This document shows positions 22,592 to 29,974 of a stretch of DNA of 32,443 nt, piece by piece. Origin of the DNA: an uncultured Oscillospiraceae bacterium (GTDB taxonomy: Bacteria > Bacillota > Clostridia > Oscillospirales > Oscillospiraceae); assembly GCA_949494735.1 (NCBI GenBank), contig CATABD010000026.1, positions 1 through 32,443 on the forward strand. The letters run 5' to 3'. The notes under the pieces are model-generated. The model worked only from the letters and a program-made list of their open reading frames with translations. It had not been told where the DNA came from and searched no databases. A program made the position numbers and the translations under genes. The first letter of the stretch is position 1; every line of letters starts with the position of its first letter.

Positions 22592-23479
22592 ATGAAGCGT
22601 GAAAACGCCCTTTTATCCCGGCGAGCGGTATTGACCGCGCTCGGAACCGCCGCCGCGCTGATGGTGCTGGGGTCGTTCCTGGACTTTCCCATCTCCCAGG
22701 CGCTGTACAACGAGAGCAGCCTGTCCGGCATTGCCCTGGCGGCCTTCGGGGAGTACCCCGCCGTGCTGGGCTTCGCGGCGGCGGGGGCCATGCTCATCGC
22801 CGGGCACAGCCGGGAGAAAACGCTGACCGGCATATTGCAATGTGTTGGCGGCGCGGTGCTGGCGGCGCTGGGTACGCTGATGGCCTCGTTCATGCCCAGT
22901 ATCTACCTGACCTGGCCCAGGCCCGTCGTCGCGGTCATCGGCGTGGCGTGCGGTGCCGCGGTCATGGCGCTGGTGTTCCGGCTGGCCCGGAACGCCGGCC
23001 ATGAGGAACTGATCCGGGTGGGCGCGGCGCTGTTCTTCGTCATTTTCGCTGAGATTGCGCTTATCAACATCGTCAAGATCCCCTGGGGCCGGGCGCGGAT
23101 GCGGCTGGTGGCCAACGATCCCCGGGCCTGTTTCATGCCCTGGTGGCAGACGGGCAGCGAGCTGAAGGACACGCTGGTGGCCGCCGGCGTGGCGGGTGAG
23201 GAGTTCAAGTCCTTCCCCTCCGGCCACACCGGAAACGCCGCCGCCCTCATCCTGATTTTGGGCCTGCTGCCCCGGCTGGATAACCGGCTGGCAGACAAAA
23301 AGGGCCTTCTGCTGGGCATCGGCTTCGCCTGGACAGCCCTGGTGGCCTTCTCCCGGATTATCATGGGGGCCCACTATCTCACCGACACCGTGGTGGGTTT
23401 TGTGGTGAGCTTACTGGTTATGTCCCTGGTGTGCGGCCTGGTGTTCCGAAAAGAAAAAGTGCGTCCTGCAAAGCATTGA
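22592..23479 (+). CDS. PAP2 family membrane phosphatase
   Basis: A 295-residue integral membrane phosphatase with about six helices and the three PAP2 signatures: KIPWGRARM (about residues 162-170), PSGHT (about 208-212), and SRIIMGAHYLTD (about 254-265), holding the catalytic histidines and stabilising Asp. Such enzymes dephosphorylate lipid phosphates such as phosphatidate or undecaprenyl diphosphate on the outer face. The Pro normally ending the first motif is Met here. GGGAGGGAAAG precedes ATG 22592, 16 bases after the esterase stop, so the two genes are co-transcribed. Confidence 0.92.
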   Translation: MKRENALLSRRAVLTALGTAAALMVLGSFLDFPISQALYNESSLSGIALAAFGEYPAVLGFAAAGAMLIAGHSREKTLTGILQCVGGAVLAALGTLMASFMPSIYLTWPRPVVAVIGVACGAAVMALVFRLARNAGHEELIRVGAALFFVIFAEIALINIVKIPWGRARMRLVANDPRACFMPWWQTGSELKDTLVAAGVAGEEFKSFPSGHTGNAAALILILGLLPRLDNRLADKKGLLLGIGFAWTALVAFSRIIMGAHYLTDTVVGFVVSLLVMSLVCGLVFRKEKVRPAKH

Positions 23480-23505
23480 TAAATGATAACTAGGAGATGT
23501 CATAC

Positions 23506-24765
23506 ATGGCGTTGTCATTATTCAGGCTTTTCCTGTCAGCCGGGATCGCGTTCCTGACCGGGAAGCTGGTGTCAAAGGTCAAACTGCCCGCCATCCTGGG
23601 CTGGCTCATTGCCGGGATGGCGCTGGGTCCCCACGTTCTCTCCCTGATGGACCAGCCGCTGCTGGACGCCGGGTGGTATCAGAACGCCGTCCACATCCTG
23701 GAGTGCGCTGTGGGCCTGATGATCGGGACAGAGCTTGTCTGGAGTAAACTCAAACGCTTTGGACGCTCCATCGTCATCACCACCCTTACCCAGTCGCTGG
23801 GCACGTTTCTGCTGCTCTGCCTGGTATTCGGGGTTGTTTTTTATCTCTCCCAGCTCCCCGTCTACCTGGCCTTTCTACTCGGCGGGATCGCTTTGGCTAC
23901 CGCCCCCGCCCCGGCGCTGTCCATCGTCCGGGAGTTCAGGACCAGCGGACCGGTGACCCAAACCCTTATCCCCATGGCTGCATTAGACGACATAGTAGGC
24001 TGCATTGTCTTTTTCACCACCATCGCCGTCGTGACCGGAAACCTCTCCGCCGGGACGCTCCCTCCATACATGGCGGCCCTGGTGGTGGGCCTCCCCCTGA
24101 TCATCGGCGCGGCGGTGGGCATCCCGGCGGGGCTGGCACTGAGAAAAGAGCGCAGCGCCTCCGCGTCCCTGGCAATCCTGCTGCTGACGATTCTGGCGGC
24201 GGCTGGGGTGGGCTTTTTCTTCAATCATGTGGTGATGCCCCGCCCGGTGCTGAACTTCATGCTCATCGGCATGGCCTTTTCCGCCGCGTTTTCCAACATG
24301 ATTTCAGAGGAACGGCTGTCGAGGCTGATGAGCGCCTTCAATCCCATCCTGGGCGCAGCCATGATCCTGGTGATCCTCAATCTGGGCGCGCCTCTGGACT
24401 ACCATTTGATCTTTGGAGCAGGGCTGTTTACCGCGGTGTATATCGCCGCCCGGGCGGCGGGTAAATATTTCGGCGCTTATTTTGGAGCCAGCATCACCAA
24501 AGCCCCGGACACGGTGAAAAAATACCTGGGACTGACCCTGCTGCCCCACTCCGGCGTGTCCCTGGTCTTTACCGGGATCGCCGTCTCCGTGCTGACAGGG
24601 GCCGACCCGGACAGCGCCAGGATCATCCAGGGCACCATCGCGGCCGCCGCCGTCATCAATGAGATCATCGCCGTGGTGGCGGCGAAAAAGGGCTTTGAGT
24701 GGGCGGGGGAACTGCGCCCGGAGCAAAGGGAAGCGGCGCAGGCCCCGCCGCGGAAATCAACTTAA
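23506..24765 (+). CDS. CPA2-type cation/proton antiporter
   Basis: A 419-residue membrane protein of the Na+/H+ exchanger (CPA2, KefB-like) family with about 12 hydrophobic helices. Family features are KLPAILGWLIAGMALGPHVL near the N-terminus, an FLLGGIALATAPAPALSIVR core, and the ALDD pair (MAALDDIVGCIV), whose acidic residues normally carry cation and proton. No C-terminal TrkA-N domain is present, so this is the short form. ATG 23506 is chosen because TAGGAG lies 9 bases before it, while ATG 23497 abuts it. It lies 26 bases after the PAP2 gene. It should exchange Na+ or K+ for protons. Confidence 0.9.
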   Translation: MALSLFRLFLSAGIAFLTGKLVSKVKLPAILGWLIAGMALGPHVLSLMDQPLLDAGWYQNAVHILECAVGLMIGTELVWSKLKRFGRSIVITTLTQSLGTFLLLCLVFGVVFYLSQLPVYLAFLLGGIALATAPAPALSIVREFRTSGPVTQTLIPMAALDDIVGCIVFFTTIAVVTGNLSAGTLPPYMAALVVGLPLIIGAAVGIPAGLALRKERSASASLAILLLTILAAAGVGFFFNHVVMPRPVLNFMLIGMAFSAAFSNMISEERLSRLMSAFNPILGAAMILVILNLGAPLDYHLIFGAGLFTAVYIAARAAGKYFGAYFGASITKAPDTVKKYLGLTLLPHSGVSLVFTGIAVSVLTGADPDSARIIQGTIAAAAVINEIIAVVAAKKGFEWAGELRPEQREAAQAPPRKST

Positions 24766-24782
24766 AAAGGAGAAACACACCT

Positions 24783-25487
24783 ATGGACCCCATGAAAAAA
24801 CATCAGATCACCGCTTTCGTTCTGTCTCTGGCACTGATCCTGTCCCTGGCCGCCTGCGGCGAGAAAAAGCCCAGCCTGGACGAGGTGGAGCAGGCCATTG
24901 AGGCGGGCACCCTTACCCTGGACGATGCCCTGGGAAAAGGGTATGTGACCCAGGACTGGGTGGACGCCTACATCGAAGCCAACAGCGTCCCCGCCGGGGA
25001 CAAGGTGGAGGCCAACAAGGTGGGGGATTTCTCCACCGCCACCCTCTCCGGGGAGGAATTCACAAAAGCTGATCTGGGGAACGTGGTGTTCTTCGCCTTT
25101 GCCGACCCCGCCGATGAAAATGCCCCGGCCTTTTTCCAGACCCTGGTGGACGCTTATGAGGGCGTAAAGGGGAACGGGGCGGACATCGTCCTGTGTACCA
25201 AGAGCGGGGAGGGGAACGAGGTGTTCGCCGACGCTCCCTTCCCGGTGATTCTTTGGAACGACTCCCTGAAAGAGGCCGTAGGCCACAATTCCGGCATGAT
25301 CGAGGACGAGGAGATTCACAACACCGCCTCCTGGTATGTGAACGGTTCCTTCCTTTCCTCCTGGAGCATTGTGATTGACAGGGACGATCTGGTGGAGTCC
25401 GCCGCCGCCTTTGCGGGGATGGCCGGGGGGATAGGCGGAGACGCTCCTGCTGGTGGTGAGGCTGCCGGTATGGTCCCCATGGGCTGA
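24783..25487 (+). CDS. Thioredoxin-like lipoprotein lacking a CXXC site
   Basis: A 234-residue secreted lipoprotein with a lipobox (SLAAC near residue 22) after a hydrophobic signal. An acidic region (25-75) follows, then a domain (about 80-210) with thioredoxin-like spacing (LGNVVFFAFADPADENAPAF, later WYVNGSFLSSWSIVIDRDDL). The place of the usual CxxC is taken by a cysteine-free ADPADEN, and the only other Cys is in VLCTKS. It is therefore unlikely to be a normal disulfide reductase. The C-terminus is Gly/Ala-rich. AAAAAGGAG precedes ATG 24783. It heads the redox gene set with the CD1871A, 4Fe-4S and TlpA-like genes. The fold call is tentative. Confidence 0.7.
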   Translation: MDPMKKHQITAFVLSLALILSLAACGEKKPSLDEVEQAIEAGTLTLDDALGKGYVTQDWVDAYIEANSVPAGDKVEANKVGDFSTATLSGEEFTKADLGNVVFFAFADPADENAPAFFQTLVDAYEGVKGNGADIVLCTKSGEGNEVFADAPFPVILWNDSLKEAVGHNSGMIEDEEIHNTASWYVNGSFLSSWSIVIDRDDLVESAAAFAGMAGGIGGDAPAGGEAAGMVPMG

Positions 25488-25488
25488 T

Positions 25489-25620
25489 ATGAGAAAGAGT
25501 ACTGTTTTTTTGCTGGCGGTCTCGCTGGTACTGATGGGCTTCGGCCTGTGGCGGGGTGAGGGGGCCACAGTCCTGCAAAAGGGAATCAATTTATGTCTGG
25601 AGTGTGTGGGCATTGGCTAG
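25489..25620 (+). CDS. CD1871A-type CXXC membrane micropeptide
   Basis: A 43-residue protein made of one membrane helix (VFLLAVSLVLMGFGLW, about residues 6-21) followed by GEGATVLQKGINLCLECVGIG, with C36 and C39 in a CLEC motif near the C-terminus. This matches the CD1871A family of clostridial CXXC micropeptides. The ATG follows directly on the stop of the lipoprotein gene (TGATATG), and its stop overlaps the 4Fe-4S gene start. The CXXC next to a membrane iron-sulfur protein suggests a membrane-anchored thiol relay. The function is not known. Confidence 0.88.
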   Translation: MRKSTVFLLAVSLVLMGFGLWRGEGATVLQKGINLCLECVGIG

Positions 25621-26479
25621 CAACAAAAACCGCTGGAAGATTCAGCTGGGTGCCACCCTGGCCACAAACCCCTTTCTGCTCAACTTTTTTCAAGGGAAGA
25701 TCCACCGGGGGAAGCTGAAGGCTGTCTGTGTCCCCGGGCTGAACTGCTACTCCTGTCCCGCCGCCGCGGCCTCCTGCCCCATCGGCTCCCTCCAGGCGGT
25801 GACGGGCTCGTCCAAGTTCCACCTGGCCTACTATGTGACCGGCTTTCTCATCCTGGTGGGAGCGCTGCTGGGGAGGGCGGTGTGCGGATTCCTGTGCCCC
25901 TTCGGCTGGTTTCAGGAGCTGCTCCACAAAATCCCCACCAAAAAGTTCAGCACTAGGCGGTTCCACACCCTCACCTATCTGAAATACGTGATCCTGGCAA
26001 TCTTCGTCATCGTTCTGCCTATGACGGTGGTGAACGAGGTGGGCATGGGCGACCCCTTTTTCTGCAAGTATATCTGCCCTGCCGGGATTTTAGAGGGAGG
26101 CATCCCCCTGGCCATCGCGAACCCCAGCATCCGCGCCAGCTTGGGCCGGCTGTTCACCTGGAAAAGCTGTATCCTGCTGGGCGTGGTAGTGCTGTCCGCG
26201 TTCTTCTACCGGCCCTTCTGCAAGTGGATCTGTCCCCTTGGGGCGTTCTACGCCCTGTTCAACCGGGTCTCCCTCTACCGCCTGAATATAGACCGGGACA
26301 AGTGTACCGCCTGTGGGGCTTGCTCCAAGGTGTGCAAAATGGATGTGGATGTGTTCCGCTCCCCCAACCATGCCGAATGCATCCGCTGCGGCGACTGCAT
26401 CACCACCTGCCCCCACCAAGCCATTTCTAAAACATTTTCACTGAAAACCACCCGAGGAAAGAAGGAAACAACCACATGA
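25613..26479 (+). CDS. NapH/YccM-like 4Fe-4S membrane protein
   Basis: A 288-residue membrane protein that probably passes electrons across the membrane. It has about five helices, an N-terminal cysteine cluster (CVPGLNCYSCPAAAASCP, about 40-57), two CxxxCP motifs typical of NapH-type proteins (CGFLCPFG near 91, CKWICPLG near 203), and a C-terminal ferredoxin with two clusters (CTACGACSKVC near 231 and CIRCGDCITTCP near 257). The start is uncertain. TTG 25613, ten bases after GGAG (25599-25602), fits best and overlaps the CD1871A gene; GTG 25604 is an alternative. Together with the thiol proteins around it, it may supply electrons to extracytoplasmic disulfide reduction. Confidence 0.88.
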   Translation: MASNKNRWKIQLGATLATNPFLLNFFQGKIHRGKLKAVCVPGLNCYSCPAAAASCPIGSLQAVTGSSKFHLAYYVTGFLILVGALLGRAVCGFLCPFGWFQELLHKIPTKKFSTRRFHTLTYLKYVILAIFVIVLPMTVVNEVGMGDPFFCKYICPAGILEGGIPLAIANPSIRASLGRLFTWKSCILLGVVVLSAFFYRPFCKWICPLGAFYALFNRVSLYRLNIDRDKCTACGACSKVCKMDVDVFRSPNHAECIRCGDCITTCPHQAISKTFSLKTTRGKKETTT

Positions 26480-27027
26480 GACGAATTTTGACGCTGTTTT
26501 TGAGCGCCGCTCTGCTGACCGCTTTGTTTGGCTGTGGTTCCGGCGGAGATGACCAGCTGGTGTCCAAGACGCCCTTCCCTCAATTTGACGAGGTGGATAC
26601 TGAAGGCGGCGCCATTTCCAGCGATATCTTTGCCGGTTACGACGCCATTATCGTAAATTTCTGGAACAACGGCTGCGGTACCTGCATCGCCGAGATGCCC
26701 GAGCTGGAGGAGATGTATCAGGAATTCAAAGATCGAAACATCAACCTCATCGGCGTGGGCGCCGACTCCGGCGAAGGGGAGGAGCAGCTCGCCTTTGCCC
26801 GGAATGTCTTGAAGGAGAAAGGGGTTACCTACCTCAATATCTCTCCCAGCCCTGAGAGGGATTTTTACAAGGATTTTGTGTCGGAGATATTCACTTACCC
26901 CACCACCTATATCGTGGACAGCCAGGGGGATATCATTGGAGCCCCGATCTCTGGGAACGTGAAGGAGCAGATAGACACAGTGGAGGCCAGACTGCGGATC
27001 GCCTTGGATGGGAAGACTCCCGATTGA
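26476..27027 (+). CDS. TlpA-like thiol-disulfide lipoprotein
   Basis: A 183-residue lipoprotein with a signal peptide and lipobox (TALFGC, Cys at about residue 20). The thioredoxin fold (about 35-165) holds WNNGCGTCIAEMPEL with the C67-G-T-C70 active site and YPTTYIVD with the cis-proline position. TlpA-type proteins reduce disulfides outside the cytoplasm. The ATG overlaps the stop of the 4Fe-4S gene in an ATGA, so they are coupled. With that membrane protein as electron source it would complete a redox relay. The bidirectional terminator follows. Confidence 0.93.
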   Translation: MRRILTLFLSAALLTALFGCGSGGDDQLVSKTPFPQFDEVDTEGGAISSDIFAGYDAIIVNFWNNGCGTCIAEMPELEEMYQEFKDRNINLIGVGADSGEGEEQLAFARNVLKEKGVTYLNISPSPERDFYKDFVSEIFTYPTTYIVDSQGDIIGAPISGNVKEQIDTVEARLRIALDGKTPD

Positions 27028-27048
27028 CCCCATTCTCCTATGGAACAT

Positions 27049-27083
27049 AAACACCCCGGAGGCTCGCGCCTCCGGGGTGTTTT
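27049..27083. terminator. Bidirectional intrinsic terminator
   Basis: AAACACCCCGGAGGC pairs perfectly with GCCTCCGGGGTGTTT around TCGC, with A- and T-runs on both sides. It separates the convergent TlpA-like and RsiV-like genes and should end transcription from both directions. Confidence 0.92.
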
Positions 27084-27943
27084 CATTTCGAGAAAGGCTG
27101 CTCAATCGTTTCGATCACGAATTCCAGCTGTCCCGCCGCGCCGCACGCCGCCTCGTACCGCTCGATCACCACCACCGCCTGCCCGTCCTGGTTCAGGTAG
27201 AAGTCCGTGTTCTCCGAGATCAGGTCGATGAGGGACAGGTCGTCCCACAGCATGGCGCGCCGCTCCTCGCTCCAGCCCGCGATGGTCTGCTCCATGCTGT
27301 CCGCCACGATCCGCCGGTAGTCGTTGCCGAACCAGTCCCGCAGGGTCAGGTCCCGGCCGGTGTCCAGGTCCAGGTTGTAGTAAAAATACTGGTTATACAC
27401 CCGGAACGCGGTCTCATACTCCCGCACGGTGAAGGAGACGTACTGGGGGCTGATGTGGTGGATCTCATAGTCCACCGTGATGCCCATGGGGAGGAAGTCC
27501 CCGGGGTCCCCGCCGGTCTGTATGAACGCGTCGTAATAATCCCTGGCCCGAGCCTCGCTCTCCTCCAGGCAGGCGCTCACCACCTTTTGAATCTCCAGGT
27601 TCACCCTGGCCTCCAGCTCTGTTTTCCCGGTGTTTTCAATTTGAGGGATTTGAGCGTCGATATATTTGACCTCGTCCTGGGCGTGGTACTCCCGGAACAG
27701 GAACACCCGGCACAGCCCGCCCACCACCGGCAGCTTGCAGGCCGCCGACGCGAAAGCGGGGGACAGGTTCAGCATGGTGACGACACACAGCGCCAGCACG
27801 GCGGCAATAGAGCCCGCCCATTTCAAAACAAATAGCGTCCCATGCCGGCGGCGGCGGGACAGTCCCTCGGCAATCGCCTCCTGAACCACCTCGTCCAGCT
27901 CCTCGGGAATTGGTATCCGCTCATACCCCTTACGGTCCATCAT
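27083..27943 (-). CDS. RsiV-like anti-sigma factor (DUF3298)
   Basis: A 286-residue single-span membrane protein. The cytoplasmic N-terminus (1-37) should bind the sigma factor. A membrane helix (about 38-60, FVLKWAGSIAAVLALCVVTM) is followed by an outer domain with the RsiV-type DUF3298 pattern (about 180-275, including YFYYNLDLDTGRDLTLRDWF and DFYLNQDGQAVVVIERYE). RsiV of Bacillus binds lysozyme and is then cut to release SigV. The gene overlaps the sigma gene by 14 bases, typical of coupled sigma/anti-sigma pairs. Lysozyme as the signal here is inference. Confidence 0.88.
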   Translation of the reverse strand: MMDRKGYERIPIPEELDEVVQEAIAEGLSRRRRHGTLFVLKWAGSIAAVLALCVVTMLNLSPAFASAACKLPVVGGLCRVFLFREYHAQDEVKYIDAQIPQIENTGKTELEARVNLEIQKVVSACLEESEARARDYYDAFIQTGGDPGDFLPMGITVDYEIHHISPQYVSFTVREYETAFRVYNQYFYYNLDLDTGRDLTLRDWFGNDYRRIVADSMEQTIAGWSEERRAMLWDDLSLIDLISENTDFYLNQDGQAVVVIERYEAACGAAGQLEFVIETIEQPFSK

Positions 27944-28421
27944 CGTCCAACACCTCCATATCCAGCTTCAGCAGCTTCAGCGCCCGGTACAGCCGGGACT
28001 TTACCGTACTCAGGTTGGCGGACAAGACCTCCGCGATCTCGTCCAGCTTCATATCCTCGAAAAAGCGGAGGATCACCACGGTTTTCAGCTCCGGCGGCAG
28101 CTTGTCAAGGGCCGCGTACAGGTCAAGATATGCCTCCTGTTCCGGCTGGGTATCGTCCGCTGTCTCTTGTATTTCCTCCAGCGGTACAAAACGGCGGTTT
28201 TTGCGCAGGAAGGAGACGCTCTCATTGATGAGGATGTGGCAGAACCAAGTTTGGGCATATTCCGGGCTGCGCAGGCCGGGACAGGACTGGAGCGCCTTGA
28301 CGATGGCGTTGTGGACGATGTCCAACGCGTCCTCCCGGTTTTTCACATAGGAGTACGCGATCCGGTAAAACCGCTCCTGCCCGTTTTCAATCAGCAGGAC
28401 AAGCTCCCGCACCGGCTTCAT
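27930..28421 (-). CDS. ECF sigma factor
   Basis: A 163-residue RNA polymerase sigma-70 factor of the ECF type. Region 2 includes ERFYRIAYSYVKNREDALDI and VHNAIVKALQ, with TWFCHILINESVSFLRKNRR after it. Region 4 is LPPELKTVVILRFFEDMKLD followed by EIAEVLSANLSTVKSRLYRA, the -35-binding helix-turn-helix. ATG 28421 gives the normal N-terminus; the longer frame to 28484 is antisense-like. It follows the DUF4358 gene by seven bases and overlaps the anti-sigma gene. An ECF-type promoter before the first gene of the operon indicates autoregulation. Confidence 0.95.
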   Translation of the reverse strand: MKPVRELVLLIENGQERFYRIAYSYVKNREDALDIVHNAIVKALQSCPGLRSPEYAQTWFCHILINESVSFLRKNRRFVPLEEIQETADDTQPEQEAYLDLYAALDKLPPELKTVVILRFFEDMKLDEIAEVLSANLSTVKSRLYRALKLLKLDMEVLDDDGP

Positions 28422-28428
28422 CCATCCG

Positions 28429-28890
28429 TCACCCGCCCTGAAAATAGTTGGAGAGGATCGGGCCCGCATCCCCCTCCGAAACACATACTACCACATAACG
28501 GCCATGCTGATCCACAACGGCGTCCTCCAGCTTTTTGACCTCGCCCGGCAGATAGGCGGCGAAGCTCTCTGCCTGCGCGTCCACCCGCGCCTGGGCCAGG
28601 GACAGGGCCGCCTTCGCGTCCTCCTCCGTCTCAAATTCCAGCAGGGCCAGCTCCGACGCCGTGGCCCCGCTGCCCACATAGAGCTGGAATGACACCGCAT
28701 CGTCGATGCCGTACAGCTTTTCGGCGATTTCCCCGTCGGCCGGGTTGAGCTCCTCTTCAAAGATGCCGCTTTCCAGCAGCTCCTCCGCCAGAGCGTCCAG
28801 GTCGATCTTCCGCTCTTCATTCTGCGGGGCGGAGCAGGCGGACAGAAGAACCAGCGCGGCGGTCAGAACTATGGTCAAGATATGCTTCAT
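28429..28890 (-). CDS. DUF4358 lipoprotein
   Basis: A 153-residue lipoprotein with a signal peptide and lipobox (LLSAC, Cys at about residue 19). The mature part (DLDALAEELLESGIFEEELN and later ELALLEFETEEDAKAALSLA) fits DUF4358, an uncharacterised family often next to SGNH hydrolases and MBOAT acyltransferases in Firmicutes. GAAAGGAGGG precedes ATG 28890, and the start overlaps the stop of the SGNH gene (ATGA). It may help the SGNH enzyme at the cell surface. Confidence 0.85.
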   Translation of the reverse strand: MKHILTIVLTAALVLLSACSAPQNEERKIDLDALAEELLESGIFEEELNPADGEIAEKLYGIDDAVSFQLYVGSGATASELALLEFETEEDAKAALSLAQARVDAQAESFAAYLPGEVKKLEDAVVDQHGRYVVVCVSEGDAGPILSNYFQGG

Positions 28891-29840
28891 GCGGCCCCTC
28901 CTTTCTCGCCGGGGGCGGTGTGGGCCATCAGGTATTCCAGCCACTTCTGGCAGTAGGAGCGCACCAGATGGATGCCGTCCGGGGCGGCGTCCTCCGGGAG
29001 CGCCCCATCCTCTCCCGCCACCGCGCCGGCGGTGTCAATGTAATAGACCTGCTTTTCCTCCGCTAATTGCTGCAAAAGCTGGTTATACTCGCTGATTTTG
29101 GCGTTTTTGATGTAGCTGTGGGTGTCCGAGACCCTTTGGGAGACAGGCATGATGGCCTGGATATAGATCACGGCGTCCGGTTTGATCTCCCGGATGGCGT
29201 CGATGAGCTCGCCGTATTTCTGGACAAATACCGAGCTGTAGATCCACCCCGTCTCGTTGATCCCCAGCATGACATATACCTTTGAAAAGTCGGCAGTCTT
29301 CAGCGCGTCGATGACGGGCACCTTTTCCCCATCGACGTTGAACAGCGGCCTGGTAAAAACGGTGTCCACCATCAGCCCCATGTGGGCAAGGGACGCGGCG
29401 TTGGACAGCCCGGTGTTGAGAAACAGCCCCTCCGTCCGGGAGTCGCCGATAAACACCGCGTCGTCAAAATAGGCGGTATCCGCCGGGTCCGAGAGGGGGA
29501 CGGGCTTTGAAAAGTCATACGCCCCGGACGGCGCGGGCCCGGTTTCCTCCTGGACAGCCTGCGAAGGCTCCGTATCCGTCGCTTCACCAGCGTCCCCGTC
29601 CAAGCGTTCCTCCGAACCAACCTCCTCCGGCGGCGCGCCGGCTGTCTCCCTGGTGCTGGTTTCCTCAATGGAAGCGCGGTCCGCCCTCCAGGCCGTAACG
29701 GCCTGCGCCCCCGCAGATATGGCCACCAGGGACAGGGCGATCATCACCAGCATCAAAAAGACATCCCCGCCCCGCCGCCTTCTGGCCCGCGCCCTTTTCC
29801 CGGCCCGTTTGGGCGCATAAATCTGTATGGTGCGTCTCAT
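28887..29840 (-). CDS. Membrane-anchored SGNH/GDSL hydrolase (possible cell-wall O-acyl enzyme)
   Basis: A 317-residue protein with a basic N-terminus (KRAGKRARARRRRGG), one membrane helix (about residues 27-50), a low-complexity acidic linker (about 55-110), and an extracellular SGNH domain. The catalytic blocks are visible: G132-D-S134 in FIGDSRTEG, GINE as the Asn block, and D288-G-I-H291. Such enzymes transfer or remove O-acetyl groups on the cell wall, or cleave esters. There is no acyltransferase-3 or MBOAT partner gene in the window. GGAGGGATC precedes ATG 29840. It is the first gene of the ECF operon. Confidence 0.88.
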   Translation of the reverse strand: MRRTIQIYAPKRAGKRARARRRRGGDVFLMLVMIALSLVAISAGAQAVTAWRADRASIEETSTRETAGAPPEEVGSEERLDGDAGEATDTEPSQAVQEETGPAPSGAYDFSKPVPLSDPADTAYFDDAVFIGDSRTEGLFLNTGLSNAASLAHMGLMVDTVFTRPLFNVDGEKVPVIDALKTADFSKVYVMLGINETGWIYSSVFVQKYGELIDAIREIKPDAVIYIQAIMPVSQRVSDTHSYIKNAKISEYNQLLQQLAEEKQVYYIDTAGAVAGEDGALPEDAAPDGIHLVRSYCQKWLEYLMAHTAPGEKGGAA

Positions 29841-29870
29841 GAAACGATCCCTCCGTTTTGTCTTTCTGTG

Positions 29871-29900
29871 TATTAGACGCTCCGGCGGCGGGAAAAGTTG
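29871..29900 (-). promoter_or_regulatory. ECF-type autoregulatory promoter
   Basis: On the minus strand CAACTTTTCC (29900-29891) and CGTCTAATA (29879-29871) are arranged so that CAAC and CGTC are 17 bases apart. This fits the AAC/CGTC architecture of SigV-like ECF promoters and sits 31 bases before the SGNH start codon. Confidence 0.65.
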
Positions 29901-29936
29901 GAGGGGTCGCGGAAAAATTTTGATACGTGCCGCAAA

Positions 29937-29965
29937 AACGCGCCCGCCGGACAGGCTGGCGCGTT
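29937..29965 (-). terminator. Intrinsic terminator of the GH3 gene
   Basis: On the minus strand AACGCGCC pairs with GGCGCGTT around a 13-base loop and is followed by TTTGCGG. It starts 10 bases after the GH3 stop codon. Confidence 0.7.
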
Positions 29966-29974
29966 CTTCTGCGT

